In this document: positions 11,057-25,800 of the stretch, one piece after another
How positions within the stretch are numbered: the stretch's first letter is position 1
How the letters are laid out: every line of letters begins with the position of its first letter
Assembly (NCBI RefSeq): GCF_933775445.1
Contig: NC_065876.1
Span: 26,722,001-26,786,000, forward strand
Length of the DNA stretch: 64,000 nucleotides
Direction: 5' to 3'
DNA from: Argentina anserina
Lineage: Eukaryota; Streptophyta; Magnoliopsida; Rosales; Rosaceae
Notes under the pieces: model-generated
What the model was told of the DNA's origin: nothing
Database searches by the model: none
The model's input: only the letters and a program-made list of their open reading frames with translations
Made by a program: the position numbers and the translations under genes

Positions 11057-14000
11057 GTGTTAAATTCTGAATGAAAGGAGCGTGCAAGGATTTTGTTGTT
11101 GTTTAATTCCTATAAAATTAGAGATGATCGCAACGTACAGTTCGAAAGTAACAAGGGTACAAATACGTTTCATTTCAAGTCTTGTTTTATTAGTGTGTTA
11201 AATTTTCTTACACATTATGACCTGTGTGCAGTTGAGAAGATCTTTGATTTTGCTTTCTTTCGAAAGCTTGAAGGATCGAGGTAGGATCTATGGCCCCATT
11301 GGGGACAAACACATTTAAAAGTTTGCAATACTAAACGTTTCATAGATTTCTAGAATGGAAGTCTCGCAATAATCTATTTTTGAAGATTGTATTTTACTGA
11401 TGGTGGTTATTCATATTTCCTTTGATTGTTGTAATATGTCTGGCATGCAGTATAACATGTACATACTAAAACCAGGATCGATTGAGAACGTGCATATACG
11501 TACGTTTTTTTTAACGACAAATCAATAAAGTTTTATAAATTTATGTGGCTTGAATAGTTATTACATATCCATGTATCAGACAAGATGTGATGAGCCTAAA
11601 CTCAAAACTAGTACGCGGAACATAATTATTTTTTAGTAATAAGCTCACATCAAACTAAGTTTGCATATTTTATGACTGATACTAGCATAGTAATAAGCAA
11701 AATACTAAACTAAACATTGTCTTTGCCCTTCACACTAGGGCCTGGACCATGACCTTCAGCAGGGTCAAAGCCACTTTGAACCTTTAGCCCAGATCAAAGT
11801 CGAAAGACTCCGGTCCAAACCCAAGCCCAAGACCGGGTTGACCAAATCTCATATGCTACCCCCACCTCCACCGCCTGCAACCACTTCACCGGCATAATCG
11901 TCAGTTTCTTCTGATCCGCAGCATGTCTATCATCAAAGATGTTCTACCATAGTACCCAAACCCAGGCCCAAAAGCTTAGGCCCATATATAGGTTGGAGTC
12001 ACAATCCCAGATCCACCAAATTCTGGCCACACCCCGCCGACCAATCAAGATCAACCAGACGAGATCTCCCATAGTTGTCCTTTTTATCTAGGCACAGGCT
12101 TCGCCCAGATTCACCTTCCTAACACCCCTGACCATATGTTGTCAGCATCACCAGATTAGAAAACATCACCACCATCGAGCCCAGAGACGCTCGATGTTGA
12201 CCCTTCCGGTAGCCCTCAATCAAAGAGACTAAAGACGGCCTAACCTTCCAGTCATCGAGGCCAACATCCAAAAGTAGATGACCCGAATATGCTACGGTCA
12301 GAGAAACCCTCTGCAACTACTTTTCGCCGTCACCCAAAAGAGTCCCCGCCGCCAAAACACGATCGACGTTGAGAGATGTCAACGCCGCCGTCAAAGAAAC
12401 CGCACATTTGATGCTTCTGAAGGGAGAGAAGCCTCGCTGCCAAGGAACCTAGTGTGCTTGGTAGCTCCGAACGATTCGGAGCCCCAATATTGTTTTTGCG
12501 CTCATTAAACTACATGTATATACGTACGTTTCTTGATCAAAGGATTTGCTTCCTTGTTAACTCGATCATGTCGATTATGACTAGCTAATGCTATATTTTT
12601 CTCCGTGTAAGCTATGGATATAGTCATATAGATGCATTTGATCAATCAAATTAACTCTGCTGGCCACCTTATTCATTTTTTTTACCAAGTAAACGAAGTG
12701 GTTCACCTAGCTAGCATTATCCCCTAATAATGATGTCATGTTATTGGTGAGGAAGAAGAAAGATTTTAAGCCTTTGCACTCATAATGACGTCGTAGACAT
12801 TGATCGATGGACAATTTTATTACCAACATTAGGTATATATATGCGACTATGCACGTACGTAGCTGTATCATTACTTTTACTTTCATTATTTATTCTGGGT
12901 ACAGCTCTAAGCACTAGTTTCATCACTTTCATGTACCGATATTTCTTATGTGTCTGTAAATCAGTTTAAATGTGTGCACCTTCAGTGGCAAAGACGTACC
13001 TTCTCCCAACCCCCATCTCCCACAATAATTGGGAAGATACTATTTTAACTACTAACTATAAGTTTGGTATATGGTTAAATGCATTGTGTGAAACAAAAAA
13101 TTTGAATTAGTACTTGCAGAAAATGACATTTTTATATGAACAGTTTTGAAATTCCAAGTCGGCCAAAACCAGGTTAGCTCTCTACTGACCTAAAACCAGC
13201 CGTTGTAAGCCGTAAACTTGCCAAACTTTATGTTTGTTACATGAACTATATAGACAAGTTTATTATACAATGGATGAATTCACTAATACGATATATATAT
13301 ACATACACACATGGAGCCGTTCAAAAGTGAACGTCCGTGATACCAAAAAAGTGCGGATGAATCATTATCTAGCTTGAAATCATCCCATGCTTTATGGTTA
13401 ATCCACCTGCTCATTCTCAAATCATTATTTCTCTCACGTTGCAAGAATGTCAAACCCAAAGAAAACCGAGAATTCTGCTCCCTGATAACTATGAGCTATA
13501 CAATGGTGGAAAAATATGAGATTTGGAGGAATCAAAGGTTATTTTAAGATGATTTGTGATGTTAAGATAATTTAAACTCTTCCAAAGTAAGAGAGAAGAT
13601 GATTTAACAACAGATTATGGAGGTTGAAAACTTAAATTATGATGCATCTGCACTTTTTCAATTTTACGGATATATATATGCTCTAATATATAATGTACAT
13701 AATTGTAGTATCTGACAAATTGATGCTTAACATACCTACATTCACTTATTTTTTTCATACTAACCTTTTTGTATCTAAAAGAGTAAAAGTACTTGATCAA
13801 ATGTTTGGTTTGGTAATTGGTTTTGATTAACTACTTGATCATATGCAGGTTCTTAACGCATGATACATAAGTGATATAACATATGAAGTTATGTTACGCT
13901 AAGCTAACTATTAGAGATAATGCCATGCCGTGGATATCATCGATCTACAAATTAGTGAACTAACACTTACCATTTTGCAGTCATTGATATTTAGTTCGAA

Positions 14001-15372
14001 TCGCTGCCGGGTTACTAATCATGTCGGTATATTATAAATGTTCATCCTCCACGATGGTAAGTGTTGGTAGGATATATATAGTACTTAAACTTTGGTAAAT
14101 CAACCTGAAAAATATATACATTCTAAAAAAAAAATAGCAAAGGCATGGGAGAGGCGTGAGATGTCTCCTTTTGTCCAAGTTTTTTTTGTAATTTTGTCTA
14201 GACCTGAAAAATGTACATAATGAAAGCTAGCTAGGGGTCCCTTGAGAGCAATGTGATTGATCAACTGGTGGTTTTATGAAGAATAGATTGGAGAGGGTGT
14301 CACGAGAACCAGGAGGGTTGGCAAAGAAATGCTTCAATAAGCTTTTAGATATACATGCTTTCCAAATATTGCCGCCTTCACCCAAGAACGTTTTATCATT
14401 TTGTGATCAAGTGGGTACGTACGTACTTGCCATTTGGATCTATTTTCTTGTAACTAGACGATTACAACTGAAATCCCTTCATTTGTATCGATCCTTCCAA
14501 ATCGCATAGTAATGATAGTATATTGGCTTCGTTTGGGCTACGTACTTGATATTCCGATCAAGTTTGTGACCCTGTGCTGTGTGATATATAACTTCATTCA
14601 TCTTAATGGTGATAAGGTCATGATACTGATGCTAGCTAAGCTGTGTAACAATGACTACTCTTAATGATGATAAGGTCATGATACAGTTTATGTTTTTGAA
14701 GTCCAGTTAATAATGATTGAGAGAGGATTCATGGCACAAGTTGCACTTTGTATCCAACTTAAATGGACGCAAATTAAGTAATAGTGTAATACCATCAAAC
14801 CCAAATAACAGACATAAGATGCTGTTTTTTCGACAGAGAAAGACTTGGATGCCATCACCGATTAGTTGATTATATGTCCTGCATGTAGACTTTCCGCAGT
14901 GAAGGAGATTGTTCTGTCGATCCAATACTTCGAATTCAAGTAGAATCTGTGATCGATTATCGGAGTGCAAAGCAAGCAATCACTATATATATTATCACAT
15001 TGTAATGTTGTATAGAGGAGGCGCACATGGATACCATTCTTGTGTCATCAATGCAAGTACTCATTTTGACTCCATCATATACATCTAATTCTTCTTGAGA
15101 TCCACATTTCTTCCACTCCATCACTCCTCCACGGCTTTCATTACTTCGGCTTAAGTCCTTAAGACTTTGGCACATCGATCCAGGGAAACTCACAACCCAA
15201 CTAATTTTTTCCCCATTTTATTCTGTATGCTAGCTAGAACAAATATCAGTGTAAGTCAAACACAATGTGACTCTTAATGAAATTGGTCCGGTGAAAGCAT
15301 GCATGATAAATCATACGTGGGGGCGGACACTGCACATAAATTCCGATCCTAAATTCGTAATTAATATGATGT
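11057..15372. other. Gene-poor intergenic stretch
   Basis: No supported gene. At 11690-12500 there is a GC-richer block on a much more AT-rich background; its reverse strand is rich in GGGCTTGGG and GGTGGTGATG words, like untranslated 5' regions of plant LINEs, but there is no diagnostic domain. At 14707-15193 two minus-strand frames (MEWKKCGSQEELDVYDGVK, ILLEFEVLDRQ) look faintly protein-like and are unassigned. The remainder is AT-rich spacer. Confidence 0.4.
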
Positions 15373-15982
15373 CTAGGTGGCAAATGGGCTGGGTCGGGCC
15401 GGTCCGGTTTATTTTAAGCGGACTAAAACTGTGCACATACCGTGTTCGGGCCGACCCAATATTTTTTTGTGCCGGCCCGGCCAGGCCCATTTGCTTAAAT
15501 ATTAAGCCTGACCCGCCTCAAGTCCATATCGGACCCGTGCCGGGCCGGCTCATTAGCATTATAAGACACAATTAACATAACAAAATGTGTAATTAATATA
15601 TTTATTTTTCTATAAATATTTAGAATAGTAAAATAAATAAAATGTTACAACACATTTGATAATCTTATTTCTAAAATGTTACATATGTCAAAACTATGAC
15701 TTTTAATCACTGCTTTGATGATATTTGTGACATAATGTAATTAAAATAATGAAATAATCAAGAGATTTATATGTATAAGGTTTAATGTTCAATTCTCATT
15801 ATTATAATTGTTTAAATATTTATATAAATAATATAAAATGATGTGTTTAATGGGCCGGCCCATGAATTTATTGTGTCGAAATCATGTTATGCAAAAAAAA
15901 CTGGCTCAGGTTGTGCCGAGCTGATTTTTAACGGGTCGGGTATGTGCCAGACTCAGGCTTTTCGGTACACTTGCCACCTCTA
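15373..15982. mobile_element. hAT-like MITE, GGGCC-rich termini
   Basis: The left end CTAGGTGGCAAATGGGC and the reverse complement of the right end, AGAGGTGGCAAGTGTACC, form an imperfect terminal inverted repeat. Both subterminal zones are dense in GGGCC/GGCCC words (for example GGGTCGGGCCGGTCCGG), and the centre is AT-rich with no ORF. Such ends are typical of short non-autonomous plant hAT elements. I could not find a clean 8-bp target duplication, so the termini may be off by a few bases or mutated. Confidence 0.6.
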
Positions 15983-17488
15983 ATTTGAACCCCAGCTTGT
16001 GAAAATCATTCTTTTGGGAGTGGTCATATATATATTGCTCTACAGCCTCATGAGTAATAGCTCATTCAACCACCATTTTTTGTAACAAAAAAGAGTCTAA
16101 GACAATGTTAGCAACATTATAACTCTTTTTTGTTCAAGGTTCCTCACCGGCTTTCTATTTTTTAGTACGTACCAACATTATACTGCTTTAATTGTTGATA
16201 TGTACATAGATCACCCACTTTACTCTTGTACAGATGATTGATGGTGAAATTTCTTCCTCTAACTAGCTCACGTTGAGCTAGGGCAAATAGTGAGTGAATT
16301 ACATGATGTGAAAGTGTAAGCTTTTCATAAAGAACGTAAATTCCAAGTAGTAAAAAGAAAAATTCAGCGTTCGTTATTGCCCACCAAGTAGTGAAACTTG
16401 TTCTAAGTGCAAGTGGAACCGTGTTTATTGGGTAATTTTAATCATAATTATAATTATAAATACTACTTAATTATAATAAGAAATAAGCATGCTTAATGAA
16501 GTATAACCATTTAATTAAGTTTGATGAGGTGCTCTGAATCTTTTCTCCTTTTTTTTATTGAATAAAGAATGTACTCAAATACAACAACTAATATGTTGTG
16601 AGTCGAACTCATGATCTCCCACATTTATAGGAGAGATGAGGTTTTCTCCAATATTTGATAGTTCTCTTGCATGGGGAGCATGAGACATTTAAAAAATTTC
16701 TTGGAAACATTCTAAATTCTTTGTAAATTGAAGTAGTCACCGAAGGAATTTATAATTTTACAGGTGGACTTATTAACATTTACATTCGTAAGCCCATCGC
16801 CATTTGGTCTTGTGAGGGGGGGGGGGGGTCTTTGGACCATTCGACCATTTCCTTTGTATACTTGATAAGGAAAAAAAAACATTTACATTCGTAACGATAC
16901 TCGTGAATCTTGATCAATCATTAACAAGAATTGAAACTAAACACCTACATAGAAGATAAAAAACAGTTCTCATCCAAATACATTGTAAATTAAACTGTGT
17001 ACGAAAATGTACAATATTTTTTGTGGCATTTCTTGTGATGAGTAACGTTCGAAAACTTGCTAGGCTTTTATTAGGGTTGGCTTGGAGCCTACGCTGAACG
17101 TCCTTGTTTTAGAAAACCCGAAAATTACCAAAAATAACTTAAAAGAGAAGGGAATTAAAAAAAAACGAAAATGGAATATCACAATATGTAATTTTTTTTC
17201 TTCTGGATTTTATTGTTTAAATAATCGAATATATATCTCCTGCCGCTTGCCATTACTAATAGACAGACCAAACTACCTAAAAGCAAAAGCGGCAAAACCT
17301 CCGAAACCCAAGTAGAAGAAGAAGAAGCAGAAGCAGAAGCAGAAGCATCATCAAACTCAAGTACAAACCCCTCCCAGTTTACAATACTTGGAAAAACCCA
17401 GAAGCCAAAAAGCACTGTCTTCAATCCCGACACTCATTTTTGTTTCGGAAGATGGCTAGTGATTGTTAGACACAATCTCAGACCACAG
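15983..17488. other. Intergenic and promoter side of the GT106 gene
   Basis: No gene seen. It includes a 13-base G run at 16816-16828 and a GAA/GCA-rich purine tract at 17312-17346, about 150 bases upstream of the chosen start codon, which probably lies in the 5' leader or core promoter of the next gene. Confidence 0.4.
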
Positions 17489-20400
17489 ATGCAGAAGAAG
17501 AAGCTGATTATAGCATTGGGGGGACTGAGAAAGCTGCTGACGTTCGCCATATGCATAATAGCTTTGGTGGCTCTCTTCTCTGCCCATGTCCCCATTTTCC
17601 CTTCTTCTAAGGTCCCTAACTTCTCTGACCCCTTCAAGCTCCCCACGGTGATTTCTCTGCTCTTTTTCTCATTGTTTTTGTTTTTGATTTTGATTTTGTT
17701 TTCTTCACAAAATTGAAAACCCAAATCATTGTATTTAGAATTCAGTAAAGTTTCTATCTTGATGGTTTTTCTGCATACCCTTTTGTTCAATTTAGTGGGA
17801 TTTGGGTTTTGATTGAGAATAGTTGTGTATTTTGGTTCTGAATCTTTGGCTCAATCTGTGAGTAGTTGGGTTTGTTTGAGATTACCATAGTCATTGACTA
17901 CAATTGACTTCCCATTGAGGGAGTTTCTATAAAGAGTTTTACTTTCGTTTAAAGAAAAGAAGCACCTTTTGTGTTTTTCATTTTGTTTTTGGAAAAATGT
18001 CTTGATGGTTGATGTGAATTGTTATGTATAAATACTGATTTTTGAAGCAACATGGTTTTGAATACCAGAAGTTGACAACTGAGCAGAGCTGGACTCAGGA
18101 GCTCGCTCCACCCCATCTGTGGAAAGCGCCTGTCGCTTCTCGCAAGGTTGTCTTTTGTTCTGTACTTAAATTAATAAATTATTGGTGATTTCTTTATGTA
18201 CTCCATTGGATTGCTAATGTGTTAAGAAATGAGCTCCATATACCTTTAATTCAGGTAGAGGCTTTGAGATGTACATATTCTTAAGTTAAGCATCTGTCAT
18301 GCTTTAATACCTTTAGACTTTGACAGTTAGAAAATTCAAATAGAACTTTGGAAACACTATGGAAGCCTCCGCCAAATCGCGATTTTGTGCCATGTGTAGA
18401 GCCAAGTACCAATTATACGTGTAAGTTAATGATATAGTCTCATTTTTAGCTATGAAATATCCTTAATGTTCCTGATTTTCATCTGACTGTTCCTTGTTCA
18501 GCTCCTACAGAGTCCCGGGGTTTCCTTCTAGTACATACGAATGGTGGGCTGAACCAGATGCGTGCTGGGGTCTGTAACACTATATTTCTTTAATGGCTCA
18601 CATGTGTAGTTTTGTTGATTGATTACCATATGTAATATTCTTTGTCGAGTTTCTGTTCTTTCTGAAATTTTGATTTTGAAGTTTTATAAATTTTTCATAG
18701 TGCTCTCATTGGTTACTGGGGAAGAAAGAGATTTTGGTAAACAAACTTCCTTGCAATGCACTTTTCTTTCGATAGACTGCTGCATCATTAGTTCATAATA
18801 GTGTAATATTCCAATTTATTCGACTGTAGGAAGTTTTCTGCCTTGATAAAAAAGGAGGGAAAGTTTTCTATTATTGTTCTTCATCTCTTTTTGTGTGTTT
18901 GCGTATGTGTTTCTTTACTCGATTCTACCTAGAATCTGTGTTCCAGATGGTTGATTGCTAGATTTCCTAGGAGTTATGCTCTTGACTTTAAAGTTTAAAC
19001 AAGTTTCAGAAGAATAATATGCCTCTATTTCTGTTTCTTGCTCTCACCTAATGCTTAGCTGATTGGTGTGTTCCAACTTTATAAGACACTCTGACTATTT
19101 TGTTGATTAAACACATGAAAGTTTTACTGCTAGCCATCCCATTACTTGATGATGATCTCACTGTCGCATGGAGCTCAAAAGTGTCCTCCTTAATTTTGCA
19201 GATATGTGATATGGTAGCTGTAGCCCGTATCATAAATGCTACTCTTGTTATTCCGGAACTTGATAAACGGTCATTCTGGAATGACTCTAGGTAGCAGATT
19301 TATTTTGTCTATTTTTGTTTCTCATTTGCATTTTAAATTTTTATCACTTTTATGTCATTGATGCTTTAATTATTTATATTTTTTTTGGTGCACAGCATCT
19401 TTTCAGATGTTTTTGACGAAGACTATTTCATCGATGCTCTATCTAATGATGTCAAAATAATAAAAATGCTTCCTACGGAACTAGTGACCGGTACCAGAGC
19501 CGTTAAGCATTTTAGAAGCTGGTCCGGTATGGACTACTACCAAGATGAGATAGCTAACATGTGGGAAGAATATGAGGTGTGATTTTTTGAAACTCTGTAA
19601 CACATTAATTGTAAAGTGTGTTAATTTGAAATTATAAAATCATATTCTGAGGAATGTTATTCTTTTTGAAGGTTATCCGAGCTGCGAAATCAGATTCTCG
19701 CTTAGCAAATAACAATCTACCTCTAGATATTCAGAGGCTTCGCTGCCGTGCTTGTTATGAAGCTCTATGCTTTGCACCTCAAATTGAAGCAATGGGAAAA
19801 GTAAAATACTCAAATCTAAATGCTTGATTTACATGGAGTAGACTTTTGGATAACCATCATTTTCACTAATGTTGCAGTTGTTAGTCAATCGGATGAGGTC
19901 TTTTGGTCCTTATATTGCTCTGCATTTACGATTTGAGGAGGACATGCTTGCTTTTAGTGGATGCACGAAGGATTTATCTTCAGCTGAAGCGGATGAACTA
20001 AGAATCATTCGGTATGAAGTTCTTACATGATTGTCAATTTGTGAACAGTTGTTGGCATTTGTGATGCCTGACATATTCATTTGAACTTGTAGTGAGAACA
20101 CCCCATACTGGAAAGAAAAGGATATAGATCCCATAGAACAGAGATCCAAAGGATATTGCCCCTTAACTCCAAAGGAGGTTGGTATATTTCTCACTGCTCT
20201 TGGATACCCCTCAAACACACCGATATATCTCGCGGCTGGAAAAATATATGGGGGCAACACTCATATGGCAGAACTGCGGTCTCGTTTTCCGATACTAATG
20301 AGTAAGGTATGAGTTGTATGATGCACATCATGTTTAATTTTCATTTCATTGAATCCTCAGATGGATTAAAGAAAGGATTTGGGAATATTAATATAAGGCT

Positions 20401-22180
20401 TTGTGGTGAACTTTAACATATGACCTTTTAAAAATTACAGAGATTATATATAGAAACTTCATTACGATCCTAACTGCTTTGATTTGGGACCTTTACAGAC
20501 TAATGAATCCAGAAACTTGGCTAGAAACATGATTACTATTGTAAACTGAGGGTGGGAAATATATATATTTTAATTTACTTTTATTTTCCAACGGAATAGG
20601 ATCATGTGCCTTTCACTGATCAGGTTGTACAGATTTTCTAGAACTGGCTAGAAAGGATTTTTCAGGATATTATTCTAACAAGTACTGGATGTCAGAACAA
20701 TATTAGGATTACGATTGTGTAGAATTTGATGTGTAGAGCTTCCGAAGGATTTAACATAACTACTGTGGTTTTGGAAAAATTTAAATTGGAACCACGGACG
20801 GTATTGTCTTTATCAAGATGACTTTCCTTGAGTTAAAACTTAAGAGCCAAGTGCATCCATATGCACAACTGTTTAATTCTCTTCCAGAGATGGAGAACTG
20901 ATATAAGTCTCGTGATCAGCAGTGGGTCATTGGTTCATTGTCCCAATGGAGGAGGATTACGTTATATGCCTCTAGTCATCTTTGTGTAAAAGTTAGGTTT
21001 GAATCCGCCTTCCTTTTTTATTCATTTTGGGAAATGGGGTATCAAATTGAAAAGTTCGTTCAAGAACCTCATTTCTGAACAAATAAAAGACTGCTGGTGA
21101 GTCATGGTGTTACAGTGTTGCTGGGCAGAAGCGTAAGTAATGTTGCCTTCAGTTAAGCTGGTCATTCATCTGTTACTAAGAGGCTAAGAGGCAATTAAGT
21201 GAACTTATTGACCGATGGGGACTTAGTGGTGGGGCTAGTAGATGAAGAATATGGGTGGTGCCTGTTGTCTGCTATATTTTTAGTAGAATCACTCCGTCAT
21301 TGTAAGTGAGAGAGGGTGAGGGGTCGATGTGTTGCATGATATGTGGAAAATGTCTACATAAATTTCCACCTTATGTGCAAAACAAACTCATCTCTATATT
21401 TCCATTTCTATCTATCTATCTTGATTTTATAGGGGATCATGTGAAGGTTGCTGAAATCCATATGTGGATTTTTACGACATGCTGGTCTTTTATTTATTGA
21501 TCCTTTCTTTCAGGAAACATTGGCATCTGTTGAAGAGCTCGAATCTTTTGGAGATCATGCATCTCAGATGGCTGCACTGGACTACATAGTTTCAGTTGAA
21601 AGTGATGTATTTATTCCTTCATACTCCGGAAACATGGCGAGGGCAGTTGAAGGTCACCGTCGCTTTCTTGGACACAGGAAGACAATATCTCCTGACAGGC
21701 AAGGACACATTTTTCGAGTAGATTCAGTATACAATTATATGGCCATAACAATATTTATGTTCTTGTTTTATCAGAAAAGCCTTAGGTCGTCTGGTTGACA
21801 AACTTGAGCAGGGAATCCTGAAAGAAGGCAAAAGTTTATCGAATCGAGTAATTGAATTGCACAGGAGACGGTAAGTATTCTCTTGCAAAGCCTTTGAAGT
21901 TCTACCAACATTACGTTAGCCTCTGTTTCTCGTTATTATGTACTACACTCACCTAACAACTCTCTTTCATCTCTTTTATGTGATGGGTGTTCACATGTTT
22001 CTAAAATTGATGTTGTTGGTGATGTTGGTTCTGTGCAGGCAGGGGTCTCCACGGAAGAGAAAAGGTCCAATTTCAGGAACCAAGGGCACAGAAAGGTTCC
22101 GATCAGAAGAACCCTTCTACGTTAACCCTTTACCGGATTGCTTGTGTAAGAAGGAATTACCGATTCAAGTGACAAAGTAA
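17489..22180 (+). CDS. O-fucosyltransferase-family protein (GT106, RRT1-like), 12 exons
   Basis: A Golgi type II glycosyltransferase of the plant O-fucosyltransferase-like family; the closest pattern I recall is the rhamnogalacturonan I rhamnosyltransferase group, which adds rhamnose to pectin backbone. Exons: 17489-17647, 18069-18146, 18327-18420, 18502-18569, 19202-19290, 19396-19576, 19672-19800, 19878-20011, 20093-20306, 21514-21698, 21775-21870, 22039-22180. Total 1569 nt, 522 aa, all phases consistent. The N-terminus has one membrane anchor ([19 protein letters not shown]). Family blocks are [60 protein letters not shown] and [20 protein letters not shown] (sugar-nucleotide binding). 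Intron 10 uses a GC donor. Start chosen as the first ATG just before the anchor. Family assignment is firm; exact donor and acceptor sugars are inferred. Confidence 0.9.
21699..21774 (+). other. GC-AG intron in the GT106 gene
   Basis: Exon 10 ends ...CCTGACAG and the intron begins GCAAGG rather than GT; it ends TTTTATCAG before AAAGCC. Only this junction keeps the conserved [17 protein letters not shown] reading. The intron is 76 nt, and CAG/GCAAGG fits the strong flanking match to U1 that GC donors usually need. Confidence 0.8.
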
Positions 22181-22887
22181 TGATCTCAGATATTGCAAAG
22201 CAGTGCTGTCGAAAAAACTTCTCGCACTGCAGAGTGGTGACACATCATTCATTCCAGATTATTAATGTTACTCTACAAGCTTAGTATTATGATAGTCATA
22301 GACTCAATAGGGATGCGGATGTACATGTATATCCTGAGTTTAGGTATAGCTGAGTCGGTATATCTGTGTTAAAAGAGGAGAAAACACGACAGTGTAATAT
22401 CAGGGATTCAATCGCCGCAGATAGTGAGACGGGTCTTCCATCAATGACCAAGGCATCTTTGTGCTTTGCGAAGTTGGCCTGCTTTCAACATTCAAGAACT
22501 TGGTAACTTGTTTGGAATTTTTACAAAATAACTCGTGTATTTATAGCCATCCGATGGAAATGAAAAGAATATGATTGCTCCTATGTGGTTGTGTACGTTC
22601 TTCTCGTTCCTTGGCCGTAGTCATTTTACCTTATTCATTGCCAATTTACCACGATCGTCTATATATAAGCCCGTTATAGTAAGCCTCTCTTGTTTTGTCT
22701 GCTATAAGTCGGATCCAACTCAGACATAATAGATAGGATAGCAGATATCATAAACCACATACACACCATAAATCCACGAGAGGGTCCCATTCTGATATCC
22801 TGGCAGTCTCCAGTCTCCACATTTGAAGAACCAGTCTTGACTTCGAAGTAGACAGCTTCTCAATATTTCTTAATACACAGGAAGACA
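22181..22887. other. Spacer between the GT106 and TL29 genes
   Basis: About 700 bases separate two genes on the same strand. It should hold the 3' UTR of the GT106 gene (AT-rich from about 22260) and the promoter of the TL29 gene, with a possible TATA (CTATATATAAGC, about 22659-22670) some 220 bases upstream of the start codon. Confidence 0.45.
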
Positions 22888-25800
22888 ATGGCGGTGTCTT
22901 TCCTTTCAACTGTCCCTAATCTGCTTCCTATCACCTCTGCCCCAAGATATCCTACTATTGCTGTAAGTTGTCTTTACCTATATTTGGGTTATCATCAGAA
23001 TCATGGTATGTGTTTCTATGTGCCTTCTGTGGAAAGGGTTGCTGTTAAATGAATGAAGAGCTCAGATTGTCTTTTATTTTCTGTGAATCGAACTATTTGC
23101 ATTGTTTACACTTTACAACTTTACATAGATAGTGATTTTAGCCTCTTGAATATGGAATTTCAGGCTGCAGTTCGTTGTAGTAAAATTGAAGCTGATGCTG
23201 TTAGTGAGGACAGATTTAAGCGGAGGAGCATCCTTACATTCTTTGGTACCACTGTCGGGTTGGTGAGAGCATATTTTCTCCTCATTATATGTGTTAGAGT
23301 ATGATTTAGTCTTGGCATTATGAACTCGGGAGTAATGTGATTAATTTGAGAGTTTACAAAGATTTCATTTTTATATTGATGGCATAGTATGTGATGAATT
23401 CTATATATTAGAGTGAATTGATGATGAGTTCTGCAGTTGTGATATCATCTTAGGAATTAGTAAGAAGCTCGGGAACATTTGTTGAAATTGCTGAGGCAGC
23501 TGATTTGATACAACGCAGGCAGCGTTCTGATTTTCAATGTAAGTTTCTACAGTGATTGACTGATTGTATTCTCAATGCTAGTTTGGAATCATTTAAAATC
23601 TGTTGCTGATCCATAATCATAACTTTTTCTAAACAGCAAGTATCAAGGATACCTTATATAAGGCTATAAAGGTAATCGTAACCATTTGTTGATCCCATTC
23701 ACGATTCAGATCATTCATCATCCATGTTCTGTATTACTGTATATGGTCTCGTGTATCTTATCTATCTTCATTCCTTTTTCAGGAAAATCCAGATGTTATC
23801 CCTTCCTTACTCACTTTGGCATTGAATGATATTATGACTTATGATAAGGTCAGGCAAAAAACTTTGCCCTGTGATTGCTGTGAAATGTGAACATCATTGT
23901 ATTTCCTTGTCTGGTTATATATAGTCGGTGCTCAAGTACACAGGGAGGAAATAAAATACTAACTTTCTCATCGTGTTTTCCAGGCTTCAAAATCTGGCGG
24001 GCCAAATGGATCCATCCGATTCAGGTAACTGTGGAATTTAAGTTTTGGCATTAAATTGTAAGATCAGTAGTTTTGTATCTAAAATGACTCATGGACTTCA
24101 CTTCCACCATTTTTGTTAGTCTGATTAATATTTCATCTAAGAAAATCGAAAGAGGAGAACTGTGGTACGTGTATATCAAAGAAAAATAAAAAACATACTC
24201 TTTTGAAAGAAACCTAATGACCTTTTGGCTTGTTTGTATAATGATTTACTTAGAGAATCTACTTACCGGCTTCTCTAATTACCAGGTACAAGCATCCGTC
24301 ATTCATATTTGTGTAGCTCATCCTCCCCCTTGTCTTTCTTTAGTGTTGCCTGGATGTCTATGTGTGTTTAGAGCTTGTTAGGGATGCCAACTGAATGAAA
24401 AAGGGAAATTCGAACCTGCACAAGTCATTGCATATTAGTATCAGTTTCTGGCTGTTTTATGCTCTTTTCTTCGTGTGCAATTTGGTTTTAGATTCTTGTG
24501 CAAAAGCTACCCTCATTTTCTTGTCCGATATTTCCTGAATGAAGCTCAGAGATCAGCAGACCTGAAAACAAGGGATTTGTTGGTGCTTTGAATTTAGTTG
24601 AGGAAGCAAAGAAAGAAATTGATTCAAATTCCAAAGGGGGCCCTGTTTCCTATTCTGATATTATCCAATTCGCAGGTTTACACATTTAATATCACAAACT
24701 TTGAATTATGCATCATTCACATGATATTGACGTAGCTGGGACCATTTGTTTGTTAAATTGGTACTAAGAAAGATTATATTATAGGTGGTTAAATCATCTG
24801 CACACATTTATGCATCAAAGATAGATAGATTGTGGGTTTTGTGCATGTGGTGGATGGGTGATACGCTTAATTTCGTTTTCTTCATTCTATGCAGCCCAAA
24901 GTGCCATTAAGCAAACATTTCTAGCTTCTGCAATTCGCAAATGTGGAGGAAACGTTGAGAAGGGCAGTTTGTTATACACTGCATATGGTTCAAATGGTCA
25001 GGTTTGTTCTCAAAATATGTTGTTCCGTAATAATATTTCAAGTGTCATTAGCTTGTTCCCATTTATTAATATGATGGATGTACATTTTGGTTGATCTGTC
25101 TACTTGATTCTTATGGCAAGTTTCTTGGTCTACTCTTGGTTTGTTGAAGTTGTGTTGAGACTTAAGAATGATTCTCACATGTCCTACCGTCCTATTCTAG
25201 TCAAGTCTCAGATTTACATTCCGATGCTGTAGAAGAGCTAAGTGGATGTTTATACATCTGGTTTTGTGGTGTGTCAAGTGTTAACCCAATAGTTTGCATC
25301 CTCTACCCATGGAAATGAGTTCCCTTTCGCTCCATGATGGTTAGATTCCTGCTCAACATGTCTTGCTTGACAAATCGGTATATAGAGTCTAACTTACTGA
25401 AGCCCAACTTTTTGGTGTCATCTTGAATATCTTTAAAGTGATAATGTAATAATTTGTATGACGTATGTTTCTGTTAGTATATAATCTCATATGCATTTGT
25501 TGTCTTTTATTTTATTTTTCAGATCTAAAGTCTAAATGAAACAATGTCATGCTTTAATTATCAGTAAGCGATTTTCTGGCTTTCAGTTACTGATTTGGTA
25601 GTTGGTACTAGTCACTCATGACATCTCTCATAGAAATGATTTGGTACTATCAAGTCCCTTAGGGTCGATTTTCAGTTTTATACAAATTGTTTATGCATAT
25701 TGGTTCTTAATGCATTAGTACTTACAAAAGATCTGGTAAGGATATACTGTCATTGAGAGAGAGGTTGTACACTTGTATAATGTATTAAATATGCAACTTC

